Origin: Micromonospora tarapacensis
GTDB taxonomy: Bacteria > Actinomycetota > Actinomycetes > Mycobacteriales > Micromonosporaceae
Direction: 5' to 3'
DNA length: 64,000 bases
NCBI RefSeq assembly: GCF_019697375.1
Contig: NZ_JAHCDI010000001.1
Location: forward strand, 1-64,000
Shown in pieces: positions 26,334 to 34,678 of the stretch; the first letter of the stretch is position 1; every line of letters begins with the position of its first letter. The notes beneath the pieces are model-generated. The model had not been told where the DNA came from. It made no database searches and was given only the letters and a program-made list of their open reading frames with translations. The translations under genes were made by a program, and so were the position numbers.

Positions 26334-26813
26334 ATGCCCCCCGCATCGAACGATGTGCGGCCGTTCGCGGCCCTCGACGACACCGACCGCGCGATCCTGA
26401 CCGAACTGGCCGTCGACGGCCGGCTGGCGAACAACGCCCTGGCCGAACGGGTGGGGGTGGCCCCGTCGACCTGCCTGGCGCGCACCCGGGCGTTGCGGGA
26501 GTGCGGGGCGATCCGGGGGTTTCACGCGGAGGTGGACCCGGCGGCGGTGGGGTTGCCGTTGCAGGCGCTGGTGTCGGTGCGGCTGACCGAACACGCGCGG
26601 GCGGCGGTGGACGCGTTCCGGGCCCGCTCGGTGCGGTTGCCGGGCGTGGTGTCGGTGTTCCACGTGGCCGGCGCCGACGACTACGTGCTGCACGTACGGG
26701 CGGCGTCGGCGGAGTCGCTGCGCGACTTCGTCCTGGACCACCTGGCCGTGGACCCGGCCGTGCAGCACACCCAGACCAGCCTGATCTTCGAACAGGCTCG
26801 CGGCCGGGGTTGA
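26334..26813 (+). CDS. Lrp/AsnC-family transcriptional regulator, 159 aa
   Basis: Lrp/AsnC proteins sense amino acids and control their metabolism. ATG 26334 has GGAGG eight bases upstream. Residues about 10-60 form the helix-turn-helix ([20 protein letters not shown], then [20 protein letters not shown]). The C-terminal RAM domain for effector binding follows ([60 protein letters not shown]). It is divergent from the transsulfuration gene, the usual arrangement of a local regulator and its target. The 101-bp AT-richer gap between the starts is the likely operator region. Confidence 0.9.
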   Translation: MPPASNDVRPFAALDDTDRAILTELAVDGRLANNALAERVGVAPSTCLARTRALRECGAIRGFHAEVDPAAVGLPLQALVSVRLTEHARAAVDAFRARSVRLPGVVSVFHVAGADDYVLHVRAASAESLRDFVLDHLAVDPAVQHTQTSLIFEQARGRG

Positions 26814-26842
26814 GCCGCCGGCACCGCCACGGCCGCGAGCCC

Positions 26843-26886
26843 GCCACGGTTGTCGACCTCGCCACGGTTGTCGACCTCGCCACGGT
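26843..26886. repeat. 18-bp tandem repeat, 2.4 copies
   Basis: The unit GCCACGGTTGTCGACCTC occurs at 26843-26860 and 26861-26878, and its first 8 bases recur at 26879-26886. Each unit contains the palindrome GTCGAC. It lies between the Lrp gene and the luciferase-like gene, about 50 bases before the latter. Confidence 0.7.
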
Positions 26887-26934
26887 GCGGCCCGAGGGGG
26901 AACAAATGCCGCACCCGTCGGGTTGGCCAGCCGT

Positions 26935-27936
26935 GTGATCGACGTACCGCTGTCTGTCCTCGACCTCGCCCCCGTCGCCGCCGGCGCCACCGCCGGTGCG
27001 GCGCTGCGGCACACCACCGAACTGGCCCGGCGCACCGACGAGCTGGGCTACCGCCGGTTCTGGGTGGCCGAGCACCACAACATGCCGGCCATCGCGTCCT
27101 CGGCGCCCGCGGTGCTGATCGCGCACCTGGCCGCGCACACCAACGACATCCGGCTCGGTTCGGGCGGGGTGATGCTGCCCAACCACCCGCCGCTGGTGGT
27201 CGCCGAGCAGTTCGGCACCCTGGAGGCGTTGCATCCCGGGCGCATCGACCTGGGCATCGGCCGGGCGCCGGGCACCGACCAGGTCACCGCGCTGGCGTTG
27301 CGCCGGACCATGGAGGGCCTCTCGGCCGAGGGCTTCCCCCGGGAGCTGGCCGACCTGATGGGCTACTTCGACGACGCCGCGGGACGGATCACCGCCACCC
27401 CCGGGCGCGGCCAGCGACCGGCGGTGTGGCTGCTGGGCTCCAGCGGGTTCAGCGCCCAGCTGGCCGGTGCGCTGGGCCTGCCGTTCTCGTTCGCGCACCA
27501 CTTCAGCTCGCAGAACACGCTGCCCGCGCTGGCGCTGTACCGGCAGAGTTTCCGCCCGTCGCGCTGGCTGGACCAGCCGTACGCGATGGTGGCCGTCAAC
27601 GCGGTCTGCGCGGACACCGACGAACGCGCCGAGTGGCTGGCCGGGCCGGCCGGGCTGTCGTTCCTGCGGCTGCGGGCCGGGCGGCCCGAGCCCCTCGCGA
27701 CACCCGAGGAGGCGGCGGCGTACCCCTACCAGGACATCGAACACGAGTTTCTGGCGCAGCGCCGGCAGGGCCAGGCGACCGGCTCGCCGGGGACGGTGCG
27801 CCGGCAGTTGGGTGACCTGCTGGCCAGTACCGGCGCGGACGAGCTGATGCTGACCACGATGGTGTACGACATCGACGACCGGGTGCGTTCGTTCGAGCTG
27901 ATCGCCACCGAGGTCGCCGGCGGCCTGGGCCGCTGA
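26935..27936 (+). CDS. Luciferase-like flavin-dependent oxidoreductase (LLM class)
   Basis: This is a FMN-dependent oxidoreductase of the bacterial-luciferase fold, probably a TIM barrel using reduced flavin and oxygen. Family blocks are [91 protein letters not shown] and FAHHFSS. The C-terminus [20 protein letters not shown], with [10 protein letters not shown], is typical of the alkanal-monooxygenase-like subgroup. GTG 26935 is chosen; TTG 26923 is possible. The substrate is unknown, and the neighbours do not indicate it. Confidence 0.85.
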   Translation: MIDVPLSVLDLAPVAAGATAGAALRHTTELARRTDELGYRRFWVAEHHNMPAIASSAPAVLIAHLAAHTNDIRLGSGGVMLPNHPPLVVAEQFGTLEALHPGRIDLGIGRAPGTDQVTALALRRTMEGLSAEGFPRELADLMGYFDDAAGRITATPGRGQRPAVWLLGSSGFSAQLAGALGLPFSFAHHFSSQNTLPALALYRQSFRPSRWLDQPYAMVAVNAVCADTDERAEWLAGPAGLSFLRLRAGRPEPLATPEEAAAYPYQDIEHEFLAQRRQGQATGSPGTVRRQLGDLLASTGADELMLTTMVYDIDDRVRSFELIATEVAGGLGR

Positions 27937-28258
27937 TCCCGCGCGCCGCGCGCCGGCGGGCCGGTGGGCCGGGCGGCCTCTCCGCCGGGCCGGCCGGCAA
28001 GCGGGACGGGCACCGACCGGCGGGGGGCATGGTGGGCCAGGTCACAGCGTTGCCGGGCCGCGAAACACGATCTTCACGGCAGCGTCACCCTCGCGACGCG
28101 GAGGCGGCCTAACTTTAGACCCGGTGGTGGTACGGCACTCCCCGGTCGGGACGGGTCGGGGGTGCCGCGGTGTGGGGCACCGGGCCGCAGTTGTGCGGAT
28201 TCCGCGATTGCGGCCCGGTGCCTGTCCCGTTTACTTCTATCGCCTTCTCACCCCCGGG
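27937..28258. terminator. Convergent intergenic region with a 14-bp hairpin at 28176-28222
   Basis: This 322-bp gap lies between the convergent luciferase-like and pectin-lyase genes. GGCACCGGGCCGCA (28176-28189) and TGCGGCCCGGTGCC (28209-28222) form a perfect 14-bp stem with a 19-nt loop, 37 bases from the lyase stop. It probably ends that transcript and may work in both directions. The rest is GC-rich with no gene. Confidence 0.65.
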
Positions 28259-30484
28259 TCAACGCAGGTGGATGCGCGGCGCGGGCGGGGCGGCCATCCC
28301 GTCGCCGAGGAAGAAGCTCGGGTGCGGTGGCTGGTTGTAGGCGGTGTTCTGCCAGGCGATCGCGACCCGGTACTGCAGGTCGTGCATCAGCGTGTGGACG
28401 CGGGTACCGGTCACCGCCGGGGTGCTGTAGATCCGCAGGGCCCGGCTGTCGGTGGTACGCCACACCACCTCTTCCCGCCAGTCGCCGAGGATGTCGGCCG
28501 ACAACGCGGGCGTTGCCTTGGTGCCGTTGTTCGAGGCGACGTCGCTGCCGGTGAGCAGGCGGGTGTCGCCGCCGGTGCCGTACTTGTCGATCCGGGTGGC
28601 GTCGAGCAGTTCGCGGACCGGGTCGCCGTCCCACCAGACGAGGAAGTTTGTGGAGGAGGGCTTGCGGCCGACGTTCTGGCCTCGGGTGTTGGCCAGGCCG
28701 CCGACCGCCGACGACCAGGACTCGGCACCGGGGCTGCCGGCCCAGATGTCGCCGGCGACGCCCCGGCCGTTGTCGCCGGCCGCCGACGTGGACCAGATGA
28801 GCTGGCCGGTGCGGGCGTCGGCGAGGTAGGAGCTGGGCTTGCTGCCGTCCTCGTTGACCTTGAAGACCTCCAGGCCGGCGCGGGCCGGGTCGAGGTCGCC
28901 GACGTGCATCGCGTCGCCGTGGCCGCTGGCGGTGGAGTGCAGCAGCCGGCCGTTGTCGTCGATGGTGGCCGCGCCGTAGACGATCTCCTGGCGGCCGTCG
29001 CCGTCGACGTCGGCCACCGACAGGTTGTGGTTGCCCTGGCCGGCGGCGGCACCGTTGCCGCCGGTGTTGGAGTCGAAGGTCCACCGCCGGGTCAGGCCGC
29101 CGTTGCGGAAGTCCCAGGCGGCGATCACCGCACGGGTGTAGTAGCCCCGCGCCATGATCAACGAGGGTCGCTGCCCGTCGAGGTACGCGGTGGCGGCGAG
29201 GAACCGGTCGACCCGGTTGCCGTAGGAGTCGCCCCAGGAGGAGACGTTGCCGCGCGGCGGGTCGTAGTCGACGGTGGAGAGGGCGGCGCCGGTGCGGCCG
29301 TCGAACATGGTGAGGTACTCCGGACCCGCGAGGACGTACCCGCTGGAGTTGCGGTGGTCGGCGCCGGCGTTGCCGATCACCTGGCCGGTGCCGGAGCGGG
29401 TCCCGTCGGCGGTCTTCATGGCCACCTCGGCGTCACCGTCACCGTCGAAGTCGTACACCTGGAACTGGGTGTAGTGGGCGCCCGCGCGGATGTTGCGGCC
29501 CAGGTCGACGCGCCACAGCCGGGTGCCGGTGAGTGTGTACCCGTCGACGTGGACGTTGCCGGTGTAGCCGGACTGCGAGTTGTCCTTGGCGTTGGACGGC
29601 TCCCACTTGACCACGAACTCGTACCGGCCGTCGCCGTCGAGGTCACCGACGCTGGCGTCGTTGGCGGAGTAGCTGTACGCCTCGCCGGTCGGGGTGGTGC
29701 CGCCGGGCGGGACCTGTAGCGGCACGTCCAGGTAGCCGGCGGGGAACTGCACCGCCGGTGCGGACGGTGCCTGCTCGACGCCGTCGACCACGGCCCGCAC
29801 CGTGTACGCGGCACCGGCGGCGGCACCGCTGTCCAGGTGGTTGGTCGCCCCCGTGATCGGGCTGGCGTTGACCCGGGTGGCGCCCCGGTAGAGGTTGAAC
29901 GCGACGCCGGAGGTCTCGGTGCCCAGCAGCCGCCAGGAGACCAGGTTCCCCGATCCGGAGCGGACACTGACCAGGCCCCGGTCCAGGTCCTCCGCCTGCA
30001 TCGAGCCGGTCGGCGGCGGCGTGGTGGGCGACGGGGGCGGTGTGCTCGGCGGCGCGGTGGTCGGGGTGATGGCGCCGGTGCAGGTGGTGCCGTTGAGGGC
30101 GAAGCTCGCCGGGGTCGGATTGCTGCCGGTCCAGGAGCCGTTGAAGCCGAAGTTGGTGCTGGCGTTGGTGCCCAGCGTCGCGTTGTAGTCGACGTTGCGG
30201 GCGGCGACCTGGGTGCCGGACTGGGTGACGGCCGTGTTCCAGGCCTGGGTGACCTGCTGGCCGGCCGGCCAGGTCCAGGTCAGCGTCCAGCCGGCGAGCG
30301 GGTCGCCGAGGTTGGTCACGGTGACGTCGGTGCCGAAGCCACCGGGCCACTGGTTGGTGACCCGGTAGTCGACGCGGCAACCGGCGGCGGCGGCCGAGGC
30401 GGTCAGGGTGGTCAGCGATCCCGCGACGAGGGTGGTGGCGGTGACCGCCGCGAGCAGGGCGACCCGGCGGGTGGAGACGGGCAT
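28259..30484 (-). CDS. Secreted rhamnogalacturonan lyase (PL11-type) with N-terminal CBM2
   Basis: This secreted enzyme would cleave the rhamnogalacturonan I backbone of pectin by beta-elimination. Residues 1-35 are a signal peptide. Residues about 36-135 are a family 2 carbohydrate-binding module (CRVDYRVTNQWPGGFGTDVT, GWTLTWTWPAGQQVTQAWN, NFGFNGSWTGSNPTPASFAL, NGTTC), which usually binds cellulose or chitin. A Pro/Thr linker follows. From about 165 to the end is the eight-bladed lyase domain with repeated Asp-rich calcium sites (VGDLDGDGRYEFVVKWEPSN, YDFDGDGDAEVAMKTADG, VADVDGDGRQEIVYG). It ends FFLGDGMAAPPAPRIHLR. A LacI-type operator lies upstream. Confidence 0.9.
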   Translation of the reverse strand: MPVSTRRVALLAAVTATTLVAGSLTTLTASAAAAGCRVDYRVTNQWPGGFGTDVTVTNLGDPLAGWTLTWTWPAGQQVTQAWNTAVTQSGTQVAARNVDYNATLGTNASTNFGFNGSWTGSNPTPASFALNGTTCTGAITPTTAPPSTPPPSPTTPPPTGSMQAEDLDRGLVSVRSGSGNLVSWRLLGTETSGVAFNLYRGATRVNASPITGATNHLDSGAAAGAAYTVRAVVDGVEQAPSAPAVQFPAGYLDVPLQVPPGGTTPTGEAYSYSANDASVGDLDGDGRYEFVVKWEPSNAKDNSQSGYTGNVHVDGYTLTGTRLWRVDLGRNIRAGAHYTQFQVYDFDGDGDAEVAMKTADGTRSGTGQVIGNAGADHRNSSGYVLAGPEYLTMFDGRTGAALSTVDYDPPRGNVSSWGDSYGNRVDRFLAATAYLDGQRPSLIMARGYYTRAVIAAWDFRNGGLTRRWTFDSNTGGNGAAAGQGNHNLSVADVDGDGRQEIVYGAATIDDNGRLLHSTASGHGDAMHVGDLDPARAGLEVFKVNEDGSKPSSYLADARTGQLIWSTSAAGDNGRGVAGDIWAGSPGAESWSSAVGGLANTRGQNVGRKPSSTNFLVWWDGDPVRELLDATRIDKYGTGGDTRLLTGSDVASNNGTKATPALSADILGDWREEVVWRTTDSRALRIYSTPAVTGTRVHTLMHDLQYRVAIAWQNTAYNQPPHPSFFLGDGMAAPPAPRIHLR

Positions 30485-30614
30485 GGGGTGTCCTCCGGTG
30501 GAGGTCGGGGCGGCCGTTCGACCGCCGGCGTGCCCAGGCCGGCGGGACGCGCCGCGCTGGCGGCAGGGATCACAACTGGTCGACGTTGCTGAATGCGTTC
30601 CCGCGCAACTGCGA

Positions 30615-30640
30615 TGCTAGGGCAAGCGCTTTCTGCACAC
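30615..30640 (-). promoter_or_regulatory. Candidate LacI-type operator upstream of the lyase gene
   Basis: GGCAAGCGCTTTCTGC, centred on the palindrome AAGCGCTT at 30624-30631, resembles the operators bound by LacI-family sugar repressors in actinomycetes. It lies about 140 bp upstream of the lyase start, and about 75 bp upstream of the divergent decarboxylase start. No LacI gene is in the window. Confidence 0.35.
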
Positions 30641-30703
30641 AGTCGGCCGCGATCCTTGCCCCCGGGCCGGATTTCTTGATCAACTCTAGGGGTGGCGACG
30701 CAC

Positions 30704-32128
30704 ATGACACCCGACGAGTTCCGCCAGGCCGGTTACGCGGTGGTCGACTGGATCGCCGACTACTGGGCGACGCTGGACCAGCGGCCGGTGACCTCCCAGG
30801 ATCCGCCCGGTGCGGTGGCCGCCGGGCTGCCCGCCGGACCACCGGCGCACGGCGAGCCGGTCGCCGCGCTGCTCGCCGACCTGGACTCGCTGGTCACGCC
30901 CCGGCTGACGCACTGGCAGCACCCCGGCTTCTTCGGCTACTTCCCGGCGAACACCTCGGGGCCGAGCGTGCTGGGTGACCTGGTCAGTGCCGGGCTGGGC
31001 GTGCAGGGGATGCTCTGGGCCACCGGGCCGGCCTGCACCGAGCTGGAGACGGTGCTGCTCGACTGGCTGGCGGACATGCTGGACCTGCCGGCACGGTTCC
31101 GCTCGACCGGGTCCGGCGGCGGGGTGATCCAGGATTCGGCCTCCTCGGCCACCCTGGTGGCCACCCTGATCGCGCTGCACCGGGCCGCGGGCGGGCGGTG
31201 GCGCCAGGTCGGCGTGGACCGCCGTTTCCGGGTGTACGCCTCCACCGAGGCGCACTCGTCGGTCGAGAAGGCGGCCCGCATCGCCGGCCTCGGTGCCGAC
31301 GGGGTACGCCTGATCGAGGTGGATCCGGTGACCCGGGCCATGTCGCCGACGGCGCTGCGGGCCGCGATCGAGGCGGACCGGGCCGCCGGGGTGGTGCCGG
31401 CCCTGGTGGTGGCCACGGTCGGGACGACCTCCACCACCGCCGTGGACCCGTTGCCGCAGCTCGGCCCGTTCTGCGCCGAGCAGGGCCTGTTCCTGCACGT
31501 CGACGCCGCGTACGCGGGTGCCGCGGCGGTCTGTCCGGAGCTGCGCTCCGGCCACGCCGGGCTGGAGTACGCCGACTCCTACTGCTTCGATCCGCACAAG
31601 TGGCTGCTCACCGGCTTCGACTGCGACGCCTTCTGGGTGGCCGACGCGGCGGAACTTGTCGACGCGTTGACCGTGCTGCCGGAGTATCTGCGCAACGCGG
31701 CCACCGAATCCGGTGCGGTGATCGACTACCGGGACTGGCAGGTGCCGCTGGGCCGCCGGTTCCGGGCCCTGAAGCTGTGGTTCGTGCTGCGCTGGTACGG
31801 TGTCGAGGGCCTGCGCGCGCACATCCGGCGTGGCGTCGCACTGGCCGCGCGGTTCGCCGACCGGGTACGCGCCGACGACCGGTTCGAACTGGTCGCCCCG
31901 CACCCGTACGCCCTGGTCTGTTTCCGGCTGCGCGGCCCGGACGGGCCGAACGAACAGCTGCTGGCGGCGGTGAACGCCACCGGACGGGTGTACCTGACCC
32001 ACACCCGGGTCGGCGGGCGGCACACGCTGCGCCTCGCCGTCGGGACGCCGCAGACCGCCGAGGCGCATGTCGACGAGGCGTGGGAGCTGATCTGCCGGGC
32101 CGCGGCGGCTCTCCCGGAGCGCGGCTGA
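30704..32128 (+). CDS. PLP-dependent (aromatic L-amino acid-type) decarboxylase, 474 aa
   Basis: This is a group II PLP decarboxylase that would convert an amino acid to its amine. ATG 30704 gives MTPDEFRQAGYAVVDWIADY, the usual family opening; GTG 30692 is an alternative. Key blocks are HPGFFGYFPANTSGPSVLGD, GSGGGVIQDSASSATLVATL, STEAHSSVEKAARIAG, FLHVDAAYAGAAAVCPE and the PLP-lysine motif SYCFDPHKWLLTGFDCDAFW. The C-terminal domain is complete (GRVYLTHTRVGGRHTLRLAV). Tryptophan, tyrosine or DOPA are likely substrates, but sequence alone does not decide. Its stop is five bases from the convergent TauE stop. Confidence 0.88.
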   Translation: MTPDEFRQAGYAVVDWIADYWATLDQRPVTSQDPPGAVAAGLPAGPPAHGEPVAALLADLDSLVTPRLTHWQHPGFFGYFPANTSGPSVLGDLVSAGLGVQGMLWATGPACTELETVLLDWLADMLDLPARFRSTGSGGGVIQDSASSATLVATLIALHRAAGGRWRQVGVDRRFRVYASTEAHSSVEKAARIAGLGADGVRLIEVDPVTRAMSPTALRAAIEADRAAGVVPALVVATVGTTSTTAVDPLPQLGPFCAEQGLFLHVDAAYAGAAAVCPELRSGHAGLEYADSYCFDPHKWLLTGFDCDAFWVADAAELVDALTVLPEYLRNAATESGAVIDYRDWQVPLGRRFRALKLWFVLRWYGVEGLRAHIRRGVALAARFADRVRADDRFELVAPHPYALVCFRLRGPDGPNEQLLAAVNATGRVYLTHTRVGGRHTLRLAVGTPQTAEAHVDEAWELICRAAAALPERG

Positions 32129-32132
32129 GGGG

Positions 32133-33110
32133 TCAGCGGTCGGTGCCGGAGGAACCGACGCCGACCGGGTCCGGGTCGGCCGGCCGGGTGCCCTCGGCGG
32201 CGTCGCCCTGGATCGCGGTCCCGGTCGCGGTGGCCGTGACGAGCGCGCGCTGGCGGCGGGTACGCAGCAGGATCCGGATCGCCAGGGTCAGCGCCGCGAT
32301 CCACCCCGCGGCCAGCAGCAGGTAGGCGACCGTCGGCAGGGCACCGCCCAGATCGGCGGTGCGCATCAGGACGCGGGCGTTGGTCAGCACGATCACACCG
32401 CCGACCGCGGCGCCGAGCAGCTGTGCCGGGACGATGCGTACCAGCCATGCCGCGATCGGTGCGGCGATCAGGCCGCCGGCGAGCAGGGCGAGCACGATCG
32501 GCAGCAGGAAGCCCTCGGTGCCCAGGCCGATCAGGAATCCGAGACTGGCGGCGGACGCCACGACGAACTCGGAGGTGTCCACCGAGCCGATCACCTTGCG
32601 GGGCTCCAGCCGCCCGCTGACCAGCAGGGCCGGCGTCGCCACCGGGCCCCAACCGCCACCGCCGGTGGCGTCGACGAAGCCGGCGACCAGGCCGAGCGGG
32701 CCGAGAAAACGCCCGCGCAGCTGGCCGGCCGCCGGGTTGCGGCGCAGCGGCCGGGAGAACCGGACGAGCAGGTACGCGCCGAGCGTGAACAGGATCGCGG
32801 CCATCCACGGCGCAGCGGACTCGGTGGAGAGCGCACTGAGGAAGGTGGCGCCGGCGAAGGCACCGACCGCGCCGGGCACCGCGATCCGGCGTACCACCCG
32901 CCAGTCGACGTTGCCGAACCGCCAGTGCGCCGTGCCCGCGGCGAGGGTGGTGCCGATCTCCGCCAGGTGCACCGAGGCGGACGCGGCGGCCGGGGCGACC
33001 CCGACCAGGAGCAGCAGCGTCGAGGAGGTCAGGCCATAGGCCATGCCGAGCGCCCCGTCGACCAACTGCGCGGCCAGTCCCACCAGCGCGATGACGAGTA
33101 ACCTGCGCAT
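32133..33110 (-). CDS. TauE/SafE-family sulfite or organosulfonate exporter
   Basis: This membrane protein belongs to the TauE/SafE (UPF0721) family, whose characterised members export sulfite or sulfoacetate. ATG 33110 has GAGGGGG upstream; an earlier in-frame start at 33134 is possible. There are about eight hydrophobic segments: LLVIALVGLAAQLVDGALGM, YGLTSSTLLLLVGVAPAAAS, the family motif GFVDATGGGGWGPVATPALL, FLLPIVLALLAGGLIAAPIA and others. The last 45 residues are a charged cytoplasmic tail. The Rrf2 gene upstream and a palindrome just before the start point to control by sulfur or thiol status, which is an inference. Confidence 0.85.
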   Translation of the reverse strand: MRRLLVIALVGLAAQLVDGALGMAYGLTSSTLLLLVGVAPAAASASVHLAEIGTTLAAGTAHWRFGNVDWRVVRRIAVPGAVGAFAGATFLSALSTESAAPWMAAILFTLGAYLLVRFSRPLRRNPAAGQLRGRFLGPLGLVAGFVDATGGGGWGPVATPALLVSGRLEPRKVIGSVDTSEFVVASAASLGFLIGLGTEGFLLPIVLALLAGGLIAAPIAAWLVRIVPAQLLGAAVGGVIVLTNARVLMRTADLGGALPTVAYLLLAAGWIAALTLAIRILLRTRRQRALVTATATGTAIQGDAAEGTRPADPDPVGVGSSGTDR

Positions 33111-33140
33111 CGGCGCCCCCTCACTTTTCGGCATCTCCTA

Positions 33141-33153
33141 TCGACTTGGTCGA
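33141..33153 (-). promoter_or_regulatory. Candidate Rrf2 operator upstream of the TauE gene
   Basis: TCGAC-TTG-GTCGA is a perfect palindrome with a 3-nt centre, inside CTATCGACTTGGTCGACAAT. It lies 31 bp before the TauE start and about 105 bp past the Rrf2 regulator stop. Size and placement suit a dimeric Rrf2 repressor. Assignment to this regulator is inferred from position. Confidence 0.45.
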
Positions 33154-33258
33154 CAATGCGGCATGGGGGCGCCCCGGGTCAAGCCCTGATCGCTCGGTGA
33201 GATGTCCTCGCTGCCGGGAACGCTGCCGGCCCCGCCTGGGGCGGGGAGGCCGGCGAGG

Positions 33259-33720
33259 TCAGCTCCAGGCGCGGGGATCGGCCGCCAGCCTGGTGACCGG
33301 CTCGGGCAGCGTCCCCTGTGCCACGTCGGCCACCGTGACCAGTTCGAGGATCTGCCGTTCACTGGCCCGCAGGGCGATCCACACCTCCTGAAGCGCCCGG
33401 GCCGCGCCGTGGTAGCCCAGGTGCTCCGGGCGCTGGCCCCGGATGTTGGCCAGCGGTCCGTCGATCACCCGGATCACCTCGGCCAGGGTGATCTCCTCGG
33501 CGGGACGGGCCAACCAGTAGCCACCCTCGGGACCGCGCTGGGCGTGCACGACGCCGCTGCGGCGCAACTGCAGCAGGATGCTCTCCAGGAACTTCGGCGG
33601 GATCTGCTGAGCCCGGGCGATCTGGTCGGCGGTCACCGGGCGACCGCGCCCAGCCCCGGTCACCGAGGCCAGTTCGGTGACCGCTCGAAGGGCGTAGTCT
33701 ACCCGGGCTGAGAGACGCAT
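33259..33720 (-). CDS. Rrf2-family transcriptional regulator, 153 aa
   Basis: The protein begins MRLSARVDYALRAVTELASV, the standard Rrf2 opening, with the winged helix continuing VTADQIARAQQIPPKFLESI, LLQLRRSGVVHAQRGPEGGY and WLARPAEEITLAEVIRVIDG. The three cysteines that hold the Fe-S cluster in IscR and NsrR are absent, so it is more like the cysteine-metabolism (CymR) type, which senses through a partner or ligand. It precedes the TauE exporter by 148 bp on the same strand. A palindrome in that gap is its likely site. Confidence 0.88.
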   Translation of the reverse strand: MRLSARVDYALRAVTELASVTGAGRGRPVTADQIARAQQIPPKFLESILLQLRRSGVVHAQRGPEGGYWLARPAEEITLAEVIRVIDGPLANIRGQRPEHLGYHGAARALQEVWIALRASERQILELVTVADVAQGTLPEPVTRLAADPRAWS

Positions 33721-33796
33721 GACCGACAGGTTAACCGTCCGGTACCCAAATGTTCACCGGCGGCCGGTCGGTCCGCCCGGGTGTCCGTCGGCCGGG

Positions 33797-34678
33797 CTAT
33801 TCGCCGACCCGGCGCAGCAGGCCTTCCTGCACGGCGCTGGCGATCTGCCGGCCGTCGACGGTGAACATGCGGCCGGTGGCCAACCCGCGGGCGCCGGAAG
33901 CCGACGGGCTCCAGCAGTCGTAGAGGAACCACTCGTCGGCCCGGAACGGCCGGTGGAACCACAACGCGTGGTCGAGGCTCGCCCCGACCACTCCGCCCGG
34001 CCCCCACACCTCGCCGTGCACCGAGAGCACCGAGTCGAGCAGGGTCAGGTCGGAGGCGTACGTCAGGGCGCAGGCGTGCAGCAGCGGATCGTCCGGAAGC
34101 TTGCCGTCGATGCGCATCCAGACCCGCTGGTGCGGGTCGGCCGGCCGGTCGCCGGGACGCACCCAGCCGGGCTCGCCCACGTAACGCACGTCGATCGGGC
34201 GGGGAATCTGCCCCCAGATGCCCAGCCGCTCCGGATAGCGGGCGAGCCGGTCGGTCATCGTCGGCACCGCCGCCGGCTCGGGCACGTCCGGCGGGACGGG
34301 GGCGTGGTGGTCCAGCCCCTCCTCCGGGCGTTGGAACGAGGCCGACATGAAGAAGATCGGCTCGCCGTGCTGGAGCGCGACCGAGCGGCGTACCGAGAAG
34401 GAGCGGCCGTCGCGGACGTTCTCCACCTCGTACGCGATCGGTTCCGCCGCGTCGCCGGCCCGCACGAAGTAGCCGTGCAGCGAGTGGACCACCCGCTCCG
34501 GGTCGACGGTGCGGCCGGCGGCGACCAGGGCCTGCCCGGCGACCTGCCCGCCGTAGACCCGCTGCGGGCCGACCGGCGGGCTCATCCCCCGGAACGACAT
34601 GGCGCCGGTCGGCGCGAGGTCGAGCACCTCCAGCAGCTGGTCGACGGCGGCCTGGCCGACGAGCGTGCCGTCGGTCAC
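33797..34678 (-). CDS. tesB: Acyl-CoA thioesterase II (TesB-type)
   Basis: This enzyme hydrolyses acyl-CoA to free fatty acid and CoA. GTG 34678 overlaps the pyruvate kinase stop as GTGA, indicating translational coupling. It has the double hot-dog fold of TesB: LVGQAAVDQLLEVLDLAPTG, RVYGGQVAGQALVAAGRTVD, VHSLHGYFVRAGDAAEPIAY in the N-terminal half, and LTYASDLTLLDSVLSVHG, GASLDHALWFHRPFRADEWF and GRMFTVDGRQIASAVQEGLL in the C-terminal half. The Asp/Thr/Gln catalytic set of TesB appears to be present (D in YASDLTLL, then Q in SAVQEGL). The length of 293 aa is normal. Confidence 0.9.
   Translation of the reverse strand: MTDGTLVGQAAVDQLLEVLDLAPTGAMSFRGMSPPVGPQRVYGGQVAGQALVAAGRTVDPERVVHSLHGYFVRAGDAAEPIAYEVENVRDGRSFSVRRSVALQHGEPIFFMSASFQRPEEGLDHHAPVPPDVPEPAAVPTMTDRLARYPERLGIWGQIPRPIDVRYVGEPGWVRPGDRPADPHQRVWMRIDGKLPDDPLLHACALTYASDLTLLDSVLSVHGEVWGPGGVVGASLDHALWFHRPFRADEWFLYDCWSPSASGARGLATGRMFTVDGRQIASAVQEGLLRRVGE

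Noticed and set aside
26843..26886. CRISPR-like repeat
   Set aside because: Units are directly adjacent with no spacers, and there are no cas genes in the window.
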